From Alistipes sp. (GTDB lineage Bacteria; Bacteroidota; Bacteroidia; Bacteroidales; Rikenellaceae), in NCBI GenBank assembly GCA_017398045.1, contig JAFQHI010000004.1:1-64000 (forward strand): DNA of 64,000 nucleotides. The letters run 5' to 3'. Below, piece after piece: positions 51,820 to 60,518 of the stretch; positions within the stretch are counted from its first letter, which is position 1, and every line of letters begins with the position of its first letter. The notes beneath the pieces are model-generated. The model worked only from the letters and a program-made list of their open reading frames with translations. It had not been told where the DNA came from and made no database searches. A program made the translations under genes and the position numbers.

Positions 51820-51968
51820 AAGTTGAAAGTTGAGAGTTGAAAGTTAAAAGTTAGCTCTACAAAAAGGGAGATAGCCAACGGTTCAGGCTATCTCCCATAA
51901 TTTTTGTTGAGCGGATGAAAGCACAAAAAAAACTTTCAACTCTCAACTTTCAACTCTCAACTTTCAAC
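51820..51968. repeat. Inverted AAAGTTGAGAGTTGAAAG tracts around a terminator
   Basis: The left tract (about 51821-51852) has units of GTTGAAAGTTGAGAGTTGAA; the right tract (about 51929-51968) has the reverse complement TTCAACTCTCAACTTTCAAC. The two flank the terminator at 51866-51896 and begin or end right at the stop codons of the convergent genes. Confidence 0.75.
51866..51896. terminator. Bidirectional terminator between serine hydrolase and DMT transporter
   Basis: GGGAGATAGCC and GGCTATCTCCC form a perfect 11-bp stem; A-run on the left and T-run on the right. Confidence 0.88.
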
Positions 51969-52868
51969 TCATCTCGAGCCTATCCACAGGAAGAGCATAC
52001 CGACCAGAATCAGGGCCAAATCCAACGCCTTGGCTTTCAGGTTGCGCTCGTGGAAGAGCATCGCACCGCAGAGGAACGAGACGATGACCGAGCCGCGACG
52101 AATCATCGAGACGACCGAAATCATCGAATCGGCCTCGCTCAAGGCGTAGAAATAGGCAAAGTCGGCCGCCGAAAGGAAAATGGAGATAAGCGGAATGGCC
52201 CACGACCAATGAAACGGAGTCGTCGTCTTGCGTTTCGGCCACCACAAAAGGGCTACAATCACCGTCATGATGAGCAGCTGATAGAGGTTGTACCAGCTCT
52301 GCACAAAGACCGGCTCCAATCGCCCCATGATGAACTTATCATACAGTCCGCTCAACGCCCCCGTCAAGGCCGAGAGGGCGACAAAGAGAATCCAAATATT
52401 GTGCGTAAAATTAACCCCTTCGCGCTTGGAGGAGCGGCTCAAAAGGAACAACGAAAAGAGAGCGAGCAGCACACCGACCCACTGATAGAGGTTCAATCGT
52501 TCGCCAAAAAAGAGGAAGGCTCCGACCAGCACCATCACGGGGCGCGTGGCGTTAATCGGCCCCACGATTGTCAGCGGAAGATGCTTAATACCGAAGTATC
52601 CGAAAATCCACGATGTGAGGACAATAACCGCCTTCAACGCAACCAATGCGTGAGCTTTCATATCCCCATTCGGAGCGTGAAAAATCGTCCCTTCGAACCA
52701 CCCTGCATCGAAGGCCGAGGAGAGTATCATCGGCACGAGAATCAGCGTCGAGAAGAGGGTATTCAAAAGCAACACCGGCAACACGGCGTTACCGGTGAGT
52801 GATTGCTTTTTGGCCGCATCATACAGACCCAGCAGCGCGGCCGAGAGAAATGCTAACGAGAGCCACAT
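51969..52868 (-). CDS. EamA/DMT family transporter
   Basis: The 299-residue inner membrane protein has about ten helices in two EamA repeats (first AALLGLYDAAKKQSL, ILTSWIFGYFGIKHLPLTIVGPINATRPVMV split by family motif; second ALTGALSGLYDKFIMG, ... VVSMIRRGSVIVSFLCGAML). DMT transporters often export amino acids or other metabolites. It follows lysA by six bases on the same strand, which suggests, but does not prove, a link to lysine or diaminopimelate export. Confidence 0.9.
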   Translation of the reverse strand: MWLSLAFLSAALLGLYDAAKKQSLTGNAVLPVLLLNTLFSTLILVPMILSSAFDAGWFEGTIFHAPNGDMKAHALVALKAVIVLTSWIFGYFGIKHLPLTIVGPINATRPVMVLVGAFLFFGERLNLYQWVGVLLALFSLFLLSRSSKREGVNFTHNIWILFVALSALTGALSGLYDKFIMGRLEPVFVQSWYNLYQLLIMTVIVALLWWPKRKTTTPFHWSWAIPLISIFLSAADFAYFYALSEADSMISVVSMIRRGSVIVSFLCGAMLFHERNLKAKALDLALILVGMLFLWIGSR

Positions 52869-52874
52869 AATGGA

Positions 52875-54032
52875 TTAAAGTTCGTCGCTATATACAGCCC
52901 CCGGCAGGTCGTGCAGGTTGTAGCGCGAGGCCATCGACATACCGTAAGCACCGGCCGATTTCAACGCGAGCAAATCGCCACGTTTCGTGCGCTTCAGGCT
53001 CACATTCTCCTGGAACACGTCGGTCGATTCGCAGGCCGTACCCACGACCGTATATTTGGTCATGATATCCGATTCGGAGGTGATGTTCTCGATGTTGTGG
53101 TACGACCCATAGAGGGCGGGGCGAATCAGCTCGGTCATCGAGGCATCGACAATCACCAGACGACGACCCGTAGCGGTCGTTTTGTTGAACAGAACCGAGG
53201 TAATCAACTCGCCACACTCGGCCACAATGGCGCGCCCAAACTCGAAATGAACCTCGCGGTCGCCCACCGAAAGGTGGTTGTGGATAATGGCAAAGAGCGA
53301 GGCGAAGTTCGGAATCGGCTCATTCTCCGGCACATCGTAATTCACACCCAGGCCACCGCCCACATCCACGAAGCGGAACGAGAAGCCCAGACGCTCCATA
53401 TTTTCGACAATCACATTGACCTTGTTGCACATATTCTCAAAGACGTGCAACTCACGAATCTGCGAACCGATGTGGAGGTGGATACCAATCAGTTTGAGGT
53501 TTTGCAACTTCTTCAACTCCTCGGCATGCTCCAGAATCTCCTCATACGAGATACCGAACTTACTGTCGGCCTGACCCGTGTCGATGCAATGGTTCGTTTT
53601 GGGGTCGATATCGGGATTGACACGCAGGGCAACCTCCGTCACCTTGCCCATTTCACCCGAAAGGCGGTCCAAGAGGAAAAGCTCCTCGAGCGACTCGACA
53701 TTGATGGCCAAAATCTCCTGCTCGATGGCATACTTCAGCTCCTTATCCTTTTTGCCGACACCGGCATAGACAATCTTTTTAGGGTCAAAGCCCGCCTCGA
53801 TGGCCTTCTTCAGCTCGTTGCCCGAAGCGCAGTCGATACCGAGTCCAAACTCGCGGATGGTGGCTAAAATACGGTCGTCGTAGTTGGCCTTAATGGCGTA
53901 GTGGAGGTGGTAGCCGTAGCGTTTCGATTCGTAAACAACACTTTCGAGCGTTTGGCGCAAAAGGGCCATATCGTAGAGGTAGAAGGGCGTTTCATAAGCG
54001 CGGAGCTTGGCCGCAACCTGTCTTGACAGCAT
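52875..54032 (-). CDS. lysA: Diaminopimelate decarboxylase
   Basis: The 385-residue PLP enzyme of the alanine racemase fold converts meso-diaminopimelate to lysine. The PLP lysine is in YAIKANYDDRIL; HLHIGSQI and DVGGGLGVNYD bind phosphate; a late ACESTDVF contains the active-site Cys-Glu. Lysine-decarboxylase-like or carboxynorspermidine enzymes have the same fold, but CEStDvf fits LysA. The start at 54032 (MLSRQVAAKLRAYETPF) follows a consensus promoter. It is divergent from lepA and cotranscribed with a DMT transporter. Confidence 0.95.
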   Translation of the reverse strand: MLSRQVAAKLRAYETPFYLYDMALLRQTLESVVYESKRYGYHLHYAIKANYDDRILATIREFGLGIDCASGNELKKAIEAGFDPKKIVYAGVGKKDKELKYAIEQEILAINVESLEELFLLDRLSGEMGKVTEVALRVNPDIDPKTNHCIDTGQADSKFGISYEEILEHAEELKKLQNLKLIGIHLHIGSQIRELHVFENMCNKVNVIVENMERLGFSFRFVDVGGGLGVNYDVPENEPIPNFASLFAIIHNHLSVGDREVHFEFGRAIVAECGELITSVLFNKTTATGRRLVIVDASMTELIRPALYGSYHNIENITSESDIMTKYTVVGTACESTDVFQENVSLKRTKRGDLLALKSAGAYGMSMASRYNLHDLPGAVYSDEL

Positions 54033-54064
54033 ACTGAATGTGGTATTAAAGTGTAAGTTGGCGG

Positions 54065-54096
54065 CAAATATAACGCTTTTTCCTTGTCCGCGCAAA
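54065..54096 (-). promoter_or_regulatory. Bacteroidetes-type promoter of lysA
   Basis: -7 box TATATTTG (54072-54065) and -33 TTTG (54096-54093) are 20 bases apart on the minus strand. Confidence 0.75.
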
Positions 54097-54128
54097 CCGG
54101 AAGAGTTCGGTATTTCATTTTTTTTGCG

Positions 54129-54136
54129 TATATTTG
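54129..54136 (+). promoter_or_regulatory. Promoter -7 box (TATATTTG) of lepA
   Basis: A perfect TAnnTTTG box, 24 bases before the lepA ATG. It covers an upstream TTG codon, which excludes that codon as a start. Confidence 0.6.
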
Positions 54137-54160
54137 CGCGGATATACGAATAGGAAAGGA

Positions 54161-55951
54161 ATGAAAAACATTCGCAATTTTTGCATCATAGCCCATATCG
54201 ACCACGGAAAGAGTACGTTGGCCGACCGACTTTTGGAGTTCACCAACACGCTGGGACAGCGCGAAATGCAGTCGCAGGTGCTGGACGACATGGAGTTGGA
54301 GCGTGAAAAGGGCATCACGATTAAGAGCCACGCCATCCAGATGGAGTACAAGGCCAAGGATGGCGAAACCTATACGCTGAATCTGATTGACACCCCGGGA
54401 CACGTCGATTTTTCGTACGAGGTCTCGCGTGCCATCGCTTCGTGCGAGGGCGCACTGCTGATTGTCGATGCCACGCAGGGTATTCAGGCGCAGACCATCT
54501 CGAACCTCTATCTCGCGGTAGGCAACGACCTGGAGATTGTCCCCGTGCTGAACAAGATTGACATGGATTCGGCCATGATTGACGAGGTGAAAGACCAGGT
54601 AATCGACCTCATCGGTTGCAAGGAGGAGGATATCCTGCTCGCCTCGGGCAAGACGGGTCAGGGTGTGGAGGATATTCTGGAGGCCATCGTAGCGCGGATT
54701 CCCGCCCCCAAAGGCGACCCCGAGGCTCCGTTGCAGGCCCTGATTTTCGACTCGGTGTTCAACCCCTTCCGCGGCATTATTGCCTACTACCGCGTCTTCA
54801 ACGGCTCGATTAAGAAGGGACAGCAGGTCAAATTCTTCAACACCGGCTCGGAGTACGATGCCGACGAGGTGGGCGTGCTGAAGCTGAAGATGGTACCCCG
54901 CCAGGAGGTCAAGACGGGCGATGTAGGCTACATCTGCTCGGGCATCAAGACCTCGGCCGACGTGAAGGTGGGCGATACGATTACGGCCGTTGCCAACCCC
55001 TGCACGGAGGGCATTGCCGGTTTCGAGGATGTCAAGCCGATGGTCTTTGCCGGTGTCTATCCCGTCGAGGCCGACCGCTACGAAGATTTGCGTGCTTCGC
55101 TCGAAAAGTTACAGCTGAACGATGCTTCGCTCACCTTCGAGCCGGAGTCGTCGCTCGCCCTCGGATTCGGTTTCCGTTGCGGATTCTTGGGGCTGCTGCA
55201 CATGGAGATTATCCAGGAGCGTCTCTACCGCGAGTTTGATATGGACGTCATCACGACCGTCCCCAACGTATCGTACCGCATCACGACCACCGATGGACAG
55301 GAGCTGGAGGTACACAACCCCTCCGGTTTGCCCGAAGTGACCAAGATTGCCAAAATCGAGGAGCCGTATATCGAGGCACAAATCATCACCAAGGCCGACT
55401 TCCTGGGCAACGTGATTAAACTCTGCATCGACAAGCGTGGCACGCTGAAGAACCAGACCTATCTGACGACCGACCGCGTGGAGGTCAATTTCGATATGCC
55501 CCTTTCGGAGATTGTCTTCGACTTCTACGACAAGCTGAAGTCGATTTCGAAGGGTTACGCCTCGTTTGACTACCACCGCACGGGTTTCCAGCCCAGCAAG
55601 CTCGTCAAGCTCGACATTCTCTTAAATGGCGAGCAGGTCGATGCGCTCTCGTCGCTTATCTATGCCGACCACGCCTACGATTTCGGTCGTAAGATGTGCG
55701 AGAAGCTCAAGGAGCTGATTCCGCGTCAGCAGTTCGATATCGCCATTCAGGCGGCCATCGGTGCGAAGATTATCGCCCGCGAGACGGTGAAGGCCGTGCG
55801 TAAGGATGTGACGGCCAAGTGCTACGGTGGTGATATTTCGCGTAAGCGCAAGCTCTTGGAGAAGCAGAAGAAGGGCAAGAAGCGTATGCGCCAGATTGGT
55901 AACGTGGAGGTGCCGCAGTCGGCCTTCCTTGCCGTACTTAAAATGGACTAA
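54161..55951 (+). CDS. lepA: Elongation factor 4 (LepA), back-translocase GTPase
   Basis: The 596-residue GTPase has G1 [17 protein letters not shown]3 [13 protein letters not shown]4 NKID and the LepA-specific C-terminal domain ([37 protein letters not shown]). It acts on the ribosome, remobilising stalled or mistranslocated complexes. Length and order match the family (about 600). The start at 54161 ([16 protein letters not shown]) is the usual one. It is followed 28 bases later by an acyl-CoA ligase gene and could be cotranscribed with it. Confidence 0.98.
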   Translation: MKNIRNFCIIAHIDHGKSTLADRLLEFTNTLGQREMQSQVLDDMELEREKGITIKSHAIQMEYKAKDGETYTLNLIDTPGHVDFSYEVSRAIASCEGALLIVDATQGIQAQTISNLYLAVGNDLEIVPVLNKIDMDSAMIDEVKDQVIDLIGCKEEDILLASGKTGQGVEDILEAIVARIPAPKGDPEAPLQALIFDSVFNPFRGIIAYYRVFNGSIKKGQQVKFFNTGSEYDADEVGVLKLKMVPRQEVKTGDVGYICSGIKTSADVKVGDTITAVANPCTEGIAGFEDVKPMVFAGVYPVEADRYEDLRASLEKLQLNDASLTFEPESSLALGFGFRCGFLGLLHMEIIQERLYREFDMDVITTVPNVSYRITTTDGQELEVHNPSGLPEVTKIAKIEEPYIEAQIITKADFLGNVIKLCIDKRGTLKNQTYLTTDRVEVNFDMPLSEIVFDFYDKLKSISKGYASFDYHRTGFQPSKLVKLDILLNGEQVDALSSLIYADHAYDFGRKMCEKLKELIPRQQFDIAIQAAIGAKIIARETVKAVRKDVTAKCYGGDISRKRKLLEKQKKGKKRMRQIGNVEVPQSAFLAVLKMD

Positions 55952-55979
55952 TAGTAACTCCCAAAATAAACAAGAAGTT

Positions 55980-57890
55980 ATGAAGAAAACACTTATCGAC
56001 CTCTTTGAGGAATCGGTTGCCAAGTATGGTAACAACACCTTCCTCCTGGAGAAAAAGACCACAAAGTTTGAACCGACGACCTATGCCGAGGCTCACGAGC
56101 AGGCATTGGCCATCGGTGGCGGTTTGATGGCCATGGGCATTGAGCCGAAAGAGCGCATCTCGATTCTTTCGGAGGGCTGCAACGACTGGATTGTCTCGGA
56201 GCTGGGTCTGCTCTATGCCGCCTGCATCAGTGTCCCCCTTTCGATTAAGCTGGAGGAGGCCAACGACCTCTATTTCCGCCTGTGGCACGCCGAGGTTTCG
56301 ACCATCTTCGTATCGCCGACGCAGATTCACAAGATTCGCGCTATCCGCAGCCGTCTGCCGCTGCTGAAGAACGTGATTATCATGGGTTCGAAGGCCAAGG
56401 CCGAAGAGGAGGGCGAGATTTTGCTCTCGGAGTTAATGGAGAAGGGCCGCGAGTGGCTCAAGACGGGCAAGGAGAAGCTCATCGCCCTCAGCCAGTCGAT
56501 TCAGAACGACGACTATGCGACGATTACCTACACCTCGGGGACGACGGCCGACCCGAAGGGTGTGGTCCTCACGCACCGCAACTACACCTCGAATGTGGAG
56601 CAGGCTCTGACCCGCATCACGATTCCCGAGGGTTGGCGCACGCTGATTATCCTCCCGCTCGACCACTGCTTTGCCCACGTAGCCGGCTTCTATATCATGA
56701 TTGCCCGTGGTGCTGCCGTGGCTACGACGCAGGTAGGTGCTACGCCGATGGAGACGCTGCGTAACGTACCGCTCAACATCCGCGAGGTGAAGCCGCACTT
56801 CCTGCTTTCAGTACCGGCTCTGGCCAAGAACTTCCGCAAGAACATCGAGTCGTCGATTCGTGCCAAGGGTCCCACGACCGAGAAGCTCTTCAACCTGGCT
56901 CTCAAGACGGCCTACTGCTACAACCAGGATGCCTTCACGAAGGGCAAGGGTTGGCGTTTCATCCTCAAGCCTGCCGTGTGGTTCTTCGACAAGATTCTCT
57001 TCTCGAAGGTACGCGAGGCCTTTGGTGGCGAGTTGCGTTTCTTCGTAGGTGGTGGCGCACTGCTCGATTCGGAGTTGCAGCGTTTCTTCTACGCCATCGG
57101 TATTCCGATGTTCCAGGGCTATGGTCTGTCGGAGGCTACGCCGATTATCTCGGCTAACTCACCGTGGCCCAAGTCGTGCCGCTTCGGTTCGTCGGGTAAG
57201 GTGCTGAAGGGCATCGACCTCAAGATTAAGGATGCCGACGGCAACGACCTGCCCGTAGGCGAGAAGGGCGAGATTGTCATCTACGGCGAGAACGTGATGG
57301 CCGGCTACTGGAAGAATCCCGATTCGACGGCCGACACCGTGCGTGACGGCTGGCTCTACACGGGCGACATGGGTTACATGGGTAAGGATGGTTTCCTCTA
57401 TGTATTGGGTCGTTTCAAGAGCCTGCTGATTTCGAGCGACGGCGAGAAGTACAGCCCCGAAGGTATGGAGGAGGCGATTGTCGATAAGTCGCCCCTGATT
57501 GACCAGATTATCCTCTACAACAACCAATGCCCCTATACGACGGCTGTCGTAGTGCCGAACAAGGATGCCCTGAAGCGTGAGCTGAAGGAGGTACCTGCCG
57601 AGGAACAGGCCGAGGCTGCTGCCAAGCTCATCGGTGGTGAGATTGACAAGTACCGCAAGGGTGGCATCTATGGCGACGAGTTCCCGCATCGCTGGTTGCC
57701 GGGTGCGTTGGCCATTGTGGATGAGGCCTTCACCGAGAAGAATGGTCTGGTGAACTCGACCATGAAGATTGTCCGCAACAAGGTGGAGAGCTACTTCAAG
57801 GCCCGCATCGACGACCTCTACACGGCCGAGGGCAAGAAACTCACGAGCGCAGCCAACATCACTTCGATTAAGAAGTTGCTGGGTCTGTAA
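55980..57890 (+). CDS. Long-chain fatty acid--CoA ligase (AMP-forming)
   Basis: The 636-residue enzyme of the ANL superfamily has the P-loop YTSGTTADPKGVVLTHRN, GYGLSEATPIIS, the ATP-binding DGWLYTGDMGYMG, and the hinge LGRFKSLLISSDGEKYSPEGMEE split by family motif. These enzymes activate fatty acids to acyl-CoA for lipid use. There is no signal peptide. The N-terminus MKKTLIDLFEESVAKYGNNT fits homologues. The gene lies 28 bases after lepA and ends in a clear terminator. Confidence 0.95.
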   Translation: MKKTLIDLFEESVAKYGNNTFLLEKKTTKFEPTTYAEAHEQALAIGGGLMAMGIEPKERISILSEGCNDWIVSELGLLYAACISVPLSIKLEEANDLYFRLWHAEVSTIFVSPTQIHKIRAIRSRLPLLKNVIIMGSKAKAEEEGEILLSELMEKGREWLKTGKEKLIALSQSIQNDDYATITYTSGTTADPKGVVLTHRNYTSNVEQALTRITIPEGWRTLIILPLDHCFAHVAGFYIMIARGAAVATTQVGATPMETLRNVPLNIREVKPHFLLSVPALAKNFRKNIESSIRAKGPTTEKLFNLALKTAYCYNQDAFTKGKGWRFILKPAVWFFDKILFSKVREAFGGELRFFVGGGALLDSELQRFFYAIGIPMFQGYGLSEATPIISANSPWPKSCRFGSSGKVLKGIDLKIKDADGNDLPVGEKGEIVIYGENVMAGYWKNPDSTADTVRDGWLYTGDMGYMGKDGFLYVLGRFKSLLISSDGEKYSPEGMEEAIVDKSPLIDQIILYNNQCPYTTAVVVPNKDALKRELKEVPAEEQAEAAAKLIGGEIDKYRKGGIYGDEFPHRWLPGALAIVDEAFTEKNGLVNSTMKIVRNKVESYFKARIDDLYTAEGKKLTSAANITSIKKLLGL

Positions 57891-57915
57891 CGAGCCTCAC
57901 CTCATAAGACGAAGC

Positions 57916-57944
57916 GAGGGTGATTCCTTAATGGAGTCACCCTC
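57916..57944. terminator. Terminator between acyl-CoA ligase and GH43 gene
   Basis: GAGGGTGATTCC (57916-57927) pairs with GGAGTCACCCTC (57933-57944) with one G-U, loop TTAAT, then TTTGTTT on the plus strand. The genes are convergent. Confidence 0.8.
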
Positions 57945-57949
57945 TTTGT

Positions 57950-59476
57950 TTACGCATCAAATCGCTCGTAGGTAAACGAATCGACATCGACCCAACCGCC
58001 TGCCGACTCGGTCGCATAGTTGAATATCGCAAAGCGGTTACCCATGAAGTGGACGAGGTTGTAAATCATCCGAAACTCTCCACCGAGGGGTTGCCAGCTT
58101 TCGCCATCGCAACTGAAGAGGAAACGCGCCTTGTCGGTCACAAAGTCGCACTCGGCACGTAGCCAGACACAATCCGCGTGCAGCGTCACGGCATCCACCA
58201 CCTCCCCACGGTCGGTCATCGAGAGGGTAGTTGCAGTCTCCTCGCGGCGAATGGTCAGCGTACCCGGCTCGGAGCAATAGATGGCAAGTCCTGCACAATC
58301 ACCCTGCCGCATGGCCGAAATATCGAGTTTGACCGTACCGCGTGAGCGAGGGCCTTCGGTGCGTTGGGAGAGGGTATTGCGTGCTTCGAAAATCGATGCT
58401 ACGACCTTTCCGGTCTTTAGGCGCATAAATCCGGGACGCTCTGTGAGCGACCAAAGGCGATTATCGGGATTGTGATTCCACTGCCACGTCAGGCCCAGGG
58501 TCGGACTGCTGAAATCGTCGCTCACGACCATGGCACCCTTCGGTGCTACACCCTGCACGGGAACGGCCATCGTGTGGGGTACTTTGCCCTCCGCATCGCC
58601 CAGCATCGGCCAACCATCGACCCAACGACACGGCACCAGGACCGGCACGCGTCCCACCGCTTCGTGGTCCTGGAAGAGCATGGCATACCAATCGCCCGCC
58701 TCGGTGTCAATCAGGCAACCTTGGGCAACACCGTGATGCTCAAAACCGAGGTCATCGGACAAGACCACCTGCATCTCGTAAGGCCCTTCGAGTTGTTTCG
58801 AGCGGAAGCAGAGTTGGGTGCGGATGCCCCCTTTCGGCCACCAAATCAGCATCATATAATAGGTATCTCCGAATTTGTAGAGGTGCGTCCCCTCCAACAA
58901 GCCGGCGGGCTGGCGGTCGATAACCAGGGCATTTACGCCATCCGTCTTAAGCCCCGAAAAGTCCTCTTTCAGCTCCACGATACGAATCTGCCCTGCGCCA
59001 TAGGCGATATAGATATGCCCCTCGTCGAAAAGCAGCGAGGCATCGTGCAGGTACTCCTCCAACACGCATCGTTGCTCCCACTTTGTGTGCGGGTCGCGGG
59101 TCGTATAAATATAGGTGCGGTTGCCCGTCCCGAAGAGGACATAGAAGACCCCTTCATGGTAGCGAATCGAGGAGGCCCATTGGCCCTTGCCGTAGATGTG
59201 ACCACCCTCCAAATCATTCATGGGGCTTTCATCGAGACGGTCGAAGAGGTAGCTCACTGTCTCCCAATGCACAAGGTCTTTCGAGTGCATGATGGGCGCA
59301 CCGGGCGAGAGGTGCATCGTGGTGCTGACCATGTAGTAATCGCCTCCGACACGCACAATATCGACATCGGGTACATCGGCAAAAATCACGGGATTTTGGA
59401 AGGTCGCAACCTCCTGCTGCTTGGGCGCACAGCCCCAAAGAAGGAGAGCAAGAAAAAGGGTTAGAAGTTGTTTCAT
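57950..59476 (-). CDS. Glycoside hydrolase family 43 lipoprotein
   Basis: The 508-residue lipoprotein (signal MKQLLTLFLALLLWGC, lipidated Cys16) has an N-terminal five-bladed propeller of GH43: the catalytic base Asp in ADVPDVDIVRVGGDYYM, HDASLLFDEGHIYIAYG with the pKa-modulating Asp, and the acid Glu in AGLLEGTHLYKF. A C-terminal beta-sandwich resembling the beta-xylosidase/DUF1349 concanavalin-like domain follows (SDDFSSPTLGLTWQW). It would cut arabinoxylan-like sugars outside or at the surface of the cell. It is not beside the SusCD pair directly; tRNA-Gly and a nitroreductase separate them. Confidence 0.92.
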   Translation of the reverse strand: MKQLLTLFLALLLWGCAPKQQEVATFQNPVIFADVPDVDIVRVGGDYYMVSTTMHLSPGAPIMHSKDLVHWETVSYLFDRLDESPMNDLEGGHIYGKGQWASSIRYHEGVFYVLFGTGNRTYIYTTRDPHTKWEQRCVLEEYLHDASLLFDEGHIYIAYGAGQIRIVELKEDFSGLKTDGVNALVIDRQPAGLLEGTHLYKFGDTYYMMLIWWPKGGIRTQLCFRSKQLEGPYEMQVVLSDDLGFEHHGVAQGCLIDTEAGDWYAMLFQDHEAVGRVPVLVPCRWVDGWPMLGDAEGKVPHTMAVPVQGVAPKGAMVVSDDFSSPTLGLTWQWNHNPDNRLWSLTERPGFMRLKTGKVVASIFEARNTLSQRTEGPRSRGTVKLDISAMRQGDCAGLAIYCSEPGTLTIRREETATTLSMTDRGEVVDAVTLHADCVWLRAECDFVTDKARFLFSCDGESWQPLGGEFRMIYNLVHFMGNRFAIFNYATESAGGWVDVDSFTYERFDA

Positions 59477-59477
59477 A

Positions 59478-59580
59478 GGATGGTTAAAGGGAATTAAAGG
59501 GTACTAAAGGCGAAAAGGGCGGTCAAGGCTTTCCTTAAGATACTTTAAGCCCCCTTAAGCAACCTTCAGGCACCTTAATC
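59478..59580. repeat. Intergenic TTAAAGG / CCTTAAG tract
   Basis: Units of GGTTAAAGGGAATTAAAGGG and ACTAAAGG are followed by CTTTCCTTAAGATACTTTAAG and CCCCCTTAAGCAACC. It matches the tracts at 14757-14882 and 36815-36950. Confidence 0.6.
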
Positions 59581-59589
59581 GCCAACACA

Positions 59590-59633
59590 AAAAGACAAAA
59601 GAACCGAAATTATTCTCGGTTCTTTTGTCTTTT
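59590..59633 (-). terminator. Terminator of tRNA-Gly transcript
   Basis: An 18-bp perfect stem: AAAAGACAAAAGAACCGA (59590-59607) with TCGGTTCTTTTGTCTTTT (59616-59633) around an eight-base loop. It lies right after the tRNA on the minus strand. Confidence 0.88.
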
Positions 59634-59637
59634 CGCG

Positions 59638-59710
59638 AGCGGTAGACGGGATTCGAACCCGCGACCCTCAGCTTGGGAAGCTGATGCTCTACCAACTGAG
59701 CTACTACCGC
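59638..59710 (-). tRNA. tRNA-Gly (anticodon CCC)
   Basis: On the minus strand the 73-base gene folds as a full cloverleaf: acceptor GCGGTAG with CTACCGC plus discriminator T, D-arm GTAGCTCAGTTGGTAGAGC, anticodon stem TCAGC/GCTGA with loop TTCCCAA (anticodon CCC, reads GGG), and T-arm GCGGGTTCGAATCCCGT. The CCA end is not encoded. A strong terminator follows five bases later. Confidence 0.97.
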
Positions 59711-59753
59711 GTTGGTGTGACAAAGATAAGCCGAGAAAATGAATTTTGCAACC

Positions 59754-60389
59754 CTATTTCAAGATTAAATCTTCGAGGCACACTTTCGGGACGTAATGCA
59801 CACCCTTTTCGTCTCGATAGTAGGCGCGAGGCTCATCAGCCCGAATATCGACCAGCTCAATCTGCTCGATACCCTTGCCGATGGCAATGACCAGAATCGG
59901 AGCCGACTCCAGCCCCAAAGCCTGTCGCACGGCCTCCTTATCAAACGCGCCAATCATGATGCCGTTCAGACCGATTTCGGCCGCCTGCAACAGCATACTC
60001 TGGGCAGCAATGCCGAGGTCAATCCAGACGTAATGGTCCGGCTCTACGGCCGAGCAGACCACAATGAAGGCCTCGGGCTGTGTCCCGGGATAGGGCAGGT
60101 GAAGGTGGGGTAGCGCACCCCCTAAACGAATGTGGGGCAAGACCTTATGCGCTTCATCGCGCAACACGGGGCGAAAACGCAGGGCTTGCAGATTGCGTGC
60201 CGAGGGGACAAGGCGGCACACCTCAATCAGGCGGCGCAGCTGGTCCTCGCGCACCTCGAACGTAGGGTCGTAACCGCGATGGCTGCGGTTTTTGCGCAGG
60301 AGTTTCAAGAGCGTCGTGCGGCTCTTTGCGGGGGCTGCACTACGGGCTTTGTAATCCTCCATCTTCTTCTCCAAATAGTTATCGGCCAT
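59754..60389 (-). CDS. Nitroreductase family flavoprotein
   Basis: The 211-residue FMN-dependent oxidoreductase carries RKNRSHRGYDPTFEV near residue 32, the LVPSARNLQALRFRPV binding loop, and IDLGIAAQSMLLQAAEIGLNG. It is similar to small NADH-dependent flavin reductases of anaerobes; the substrate is unknown. It differs clearly from the 172-residue nitroreductase at 17153. The start at 60389 (MADNYLEKKMED) follows a -7 promoter box; a longer upstream frame crosses the SusD terminator and is not real. Confidence 0.9.
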   Translation of the reverse strand: MADNYLEKKMEDYKARSAAPAKSRTTLLKLLRKNRSHRGYDPTFEVREDQLRRLIEVCRLVPSARNLQALRFRPVLRDEAHKVLPHIRLGGALPHLHLPYPGTQPEAFIVVCSAVEPDHYVWIDLGIAAQSMLLQAAEIGLNGIMIGAFDKEAVRQALGLESAPILVIAIGKGIEQIELVDIRADEPRAYYRDEKGVHYVPKVCLEDLILK

Positions 60390-60409
60390 AGTCGAAAATT
60401 TGTTTTCTA

Positions 60410-60417
60410 CAAAGATA
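60410..60417 (-). promoter_or_regulatory. Promoter -7 box (TATCTTTG) of nitroreductase
   Basis: A perfect TAnnTTTG box 20 bases upstream of the start at 60389 on the minus strand. Confidence 0.55.
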
Positions 60418-60458
60418 CACTTTTTGTCGATAATCGGCCACCTTGCGCCACAAAAAAA

Positions 60459-60485
60459 GCAACCTCCCCGCGTGGGAGAGGTTGC
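60459..60485 (-). terminator. Terminator of SusC-SusD operon
   Basis: GCAACCTC and GAGGTTGC form the base of a hairpin with extra pairs inside; seven T follow on the minus strand. It lies 33 bases after the SusD stop. Confidence 0.85.
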
Positions 60486-60518
60486 CATCTTGTGTTGTGA
60501 CCCGAAGGTCGCAAGCGA

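Noticed and set aside
59590-59710. tRNA gene as an integration site for a mobile element
   Set aside because: No integrase, no duplicated tRNA 3' end, and ordinary genes on both sides.
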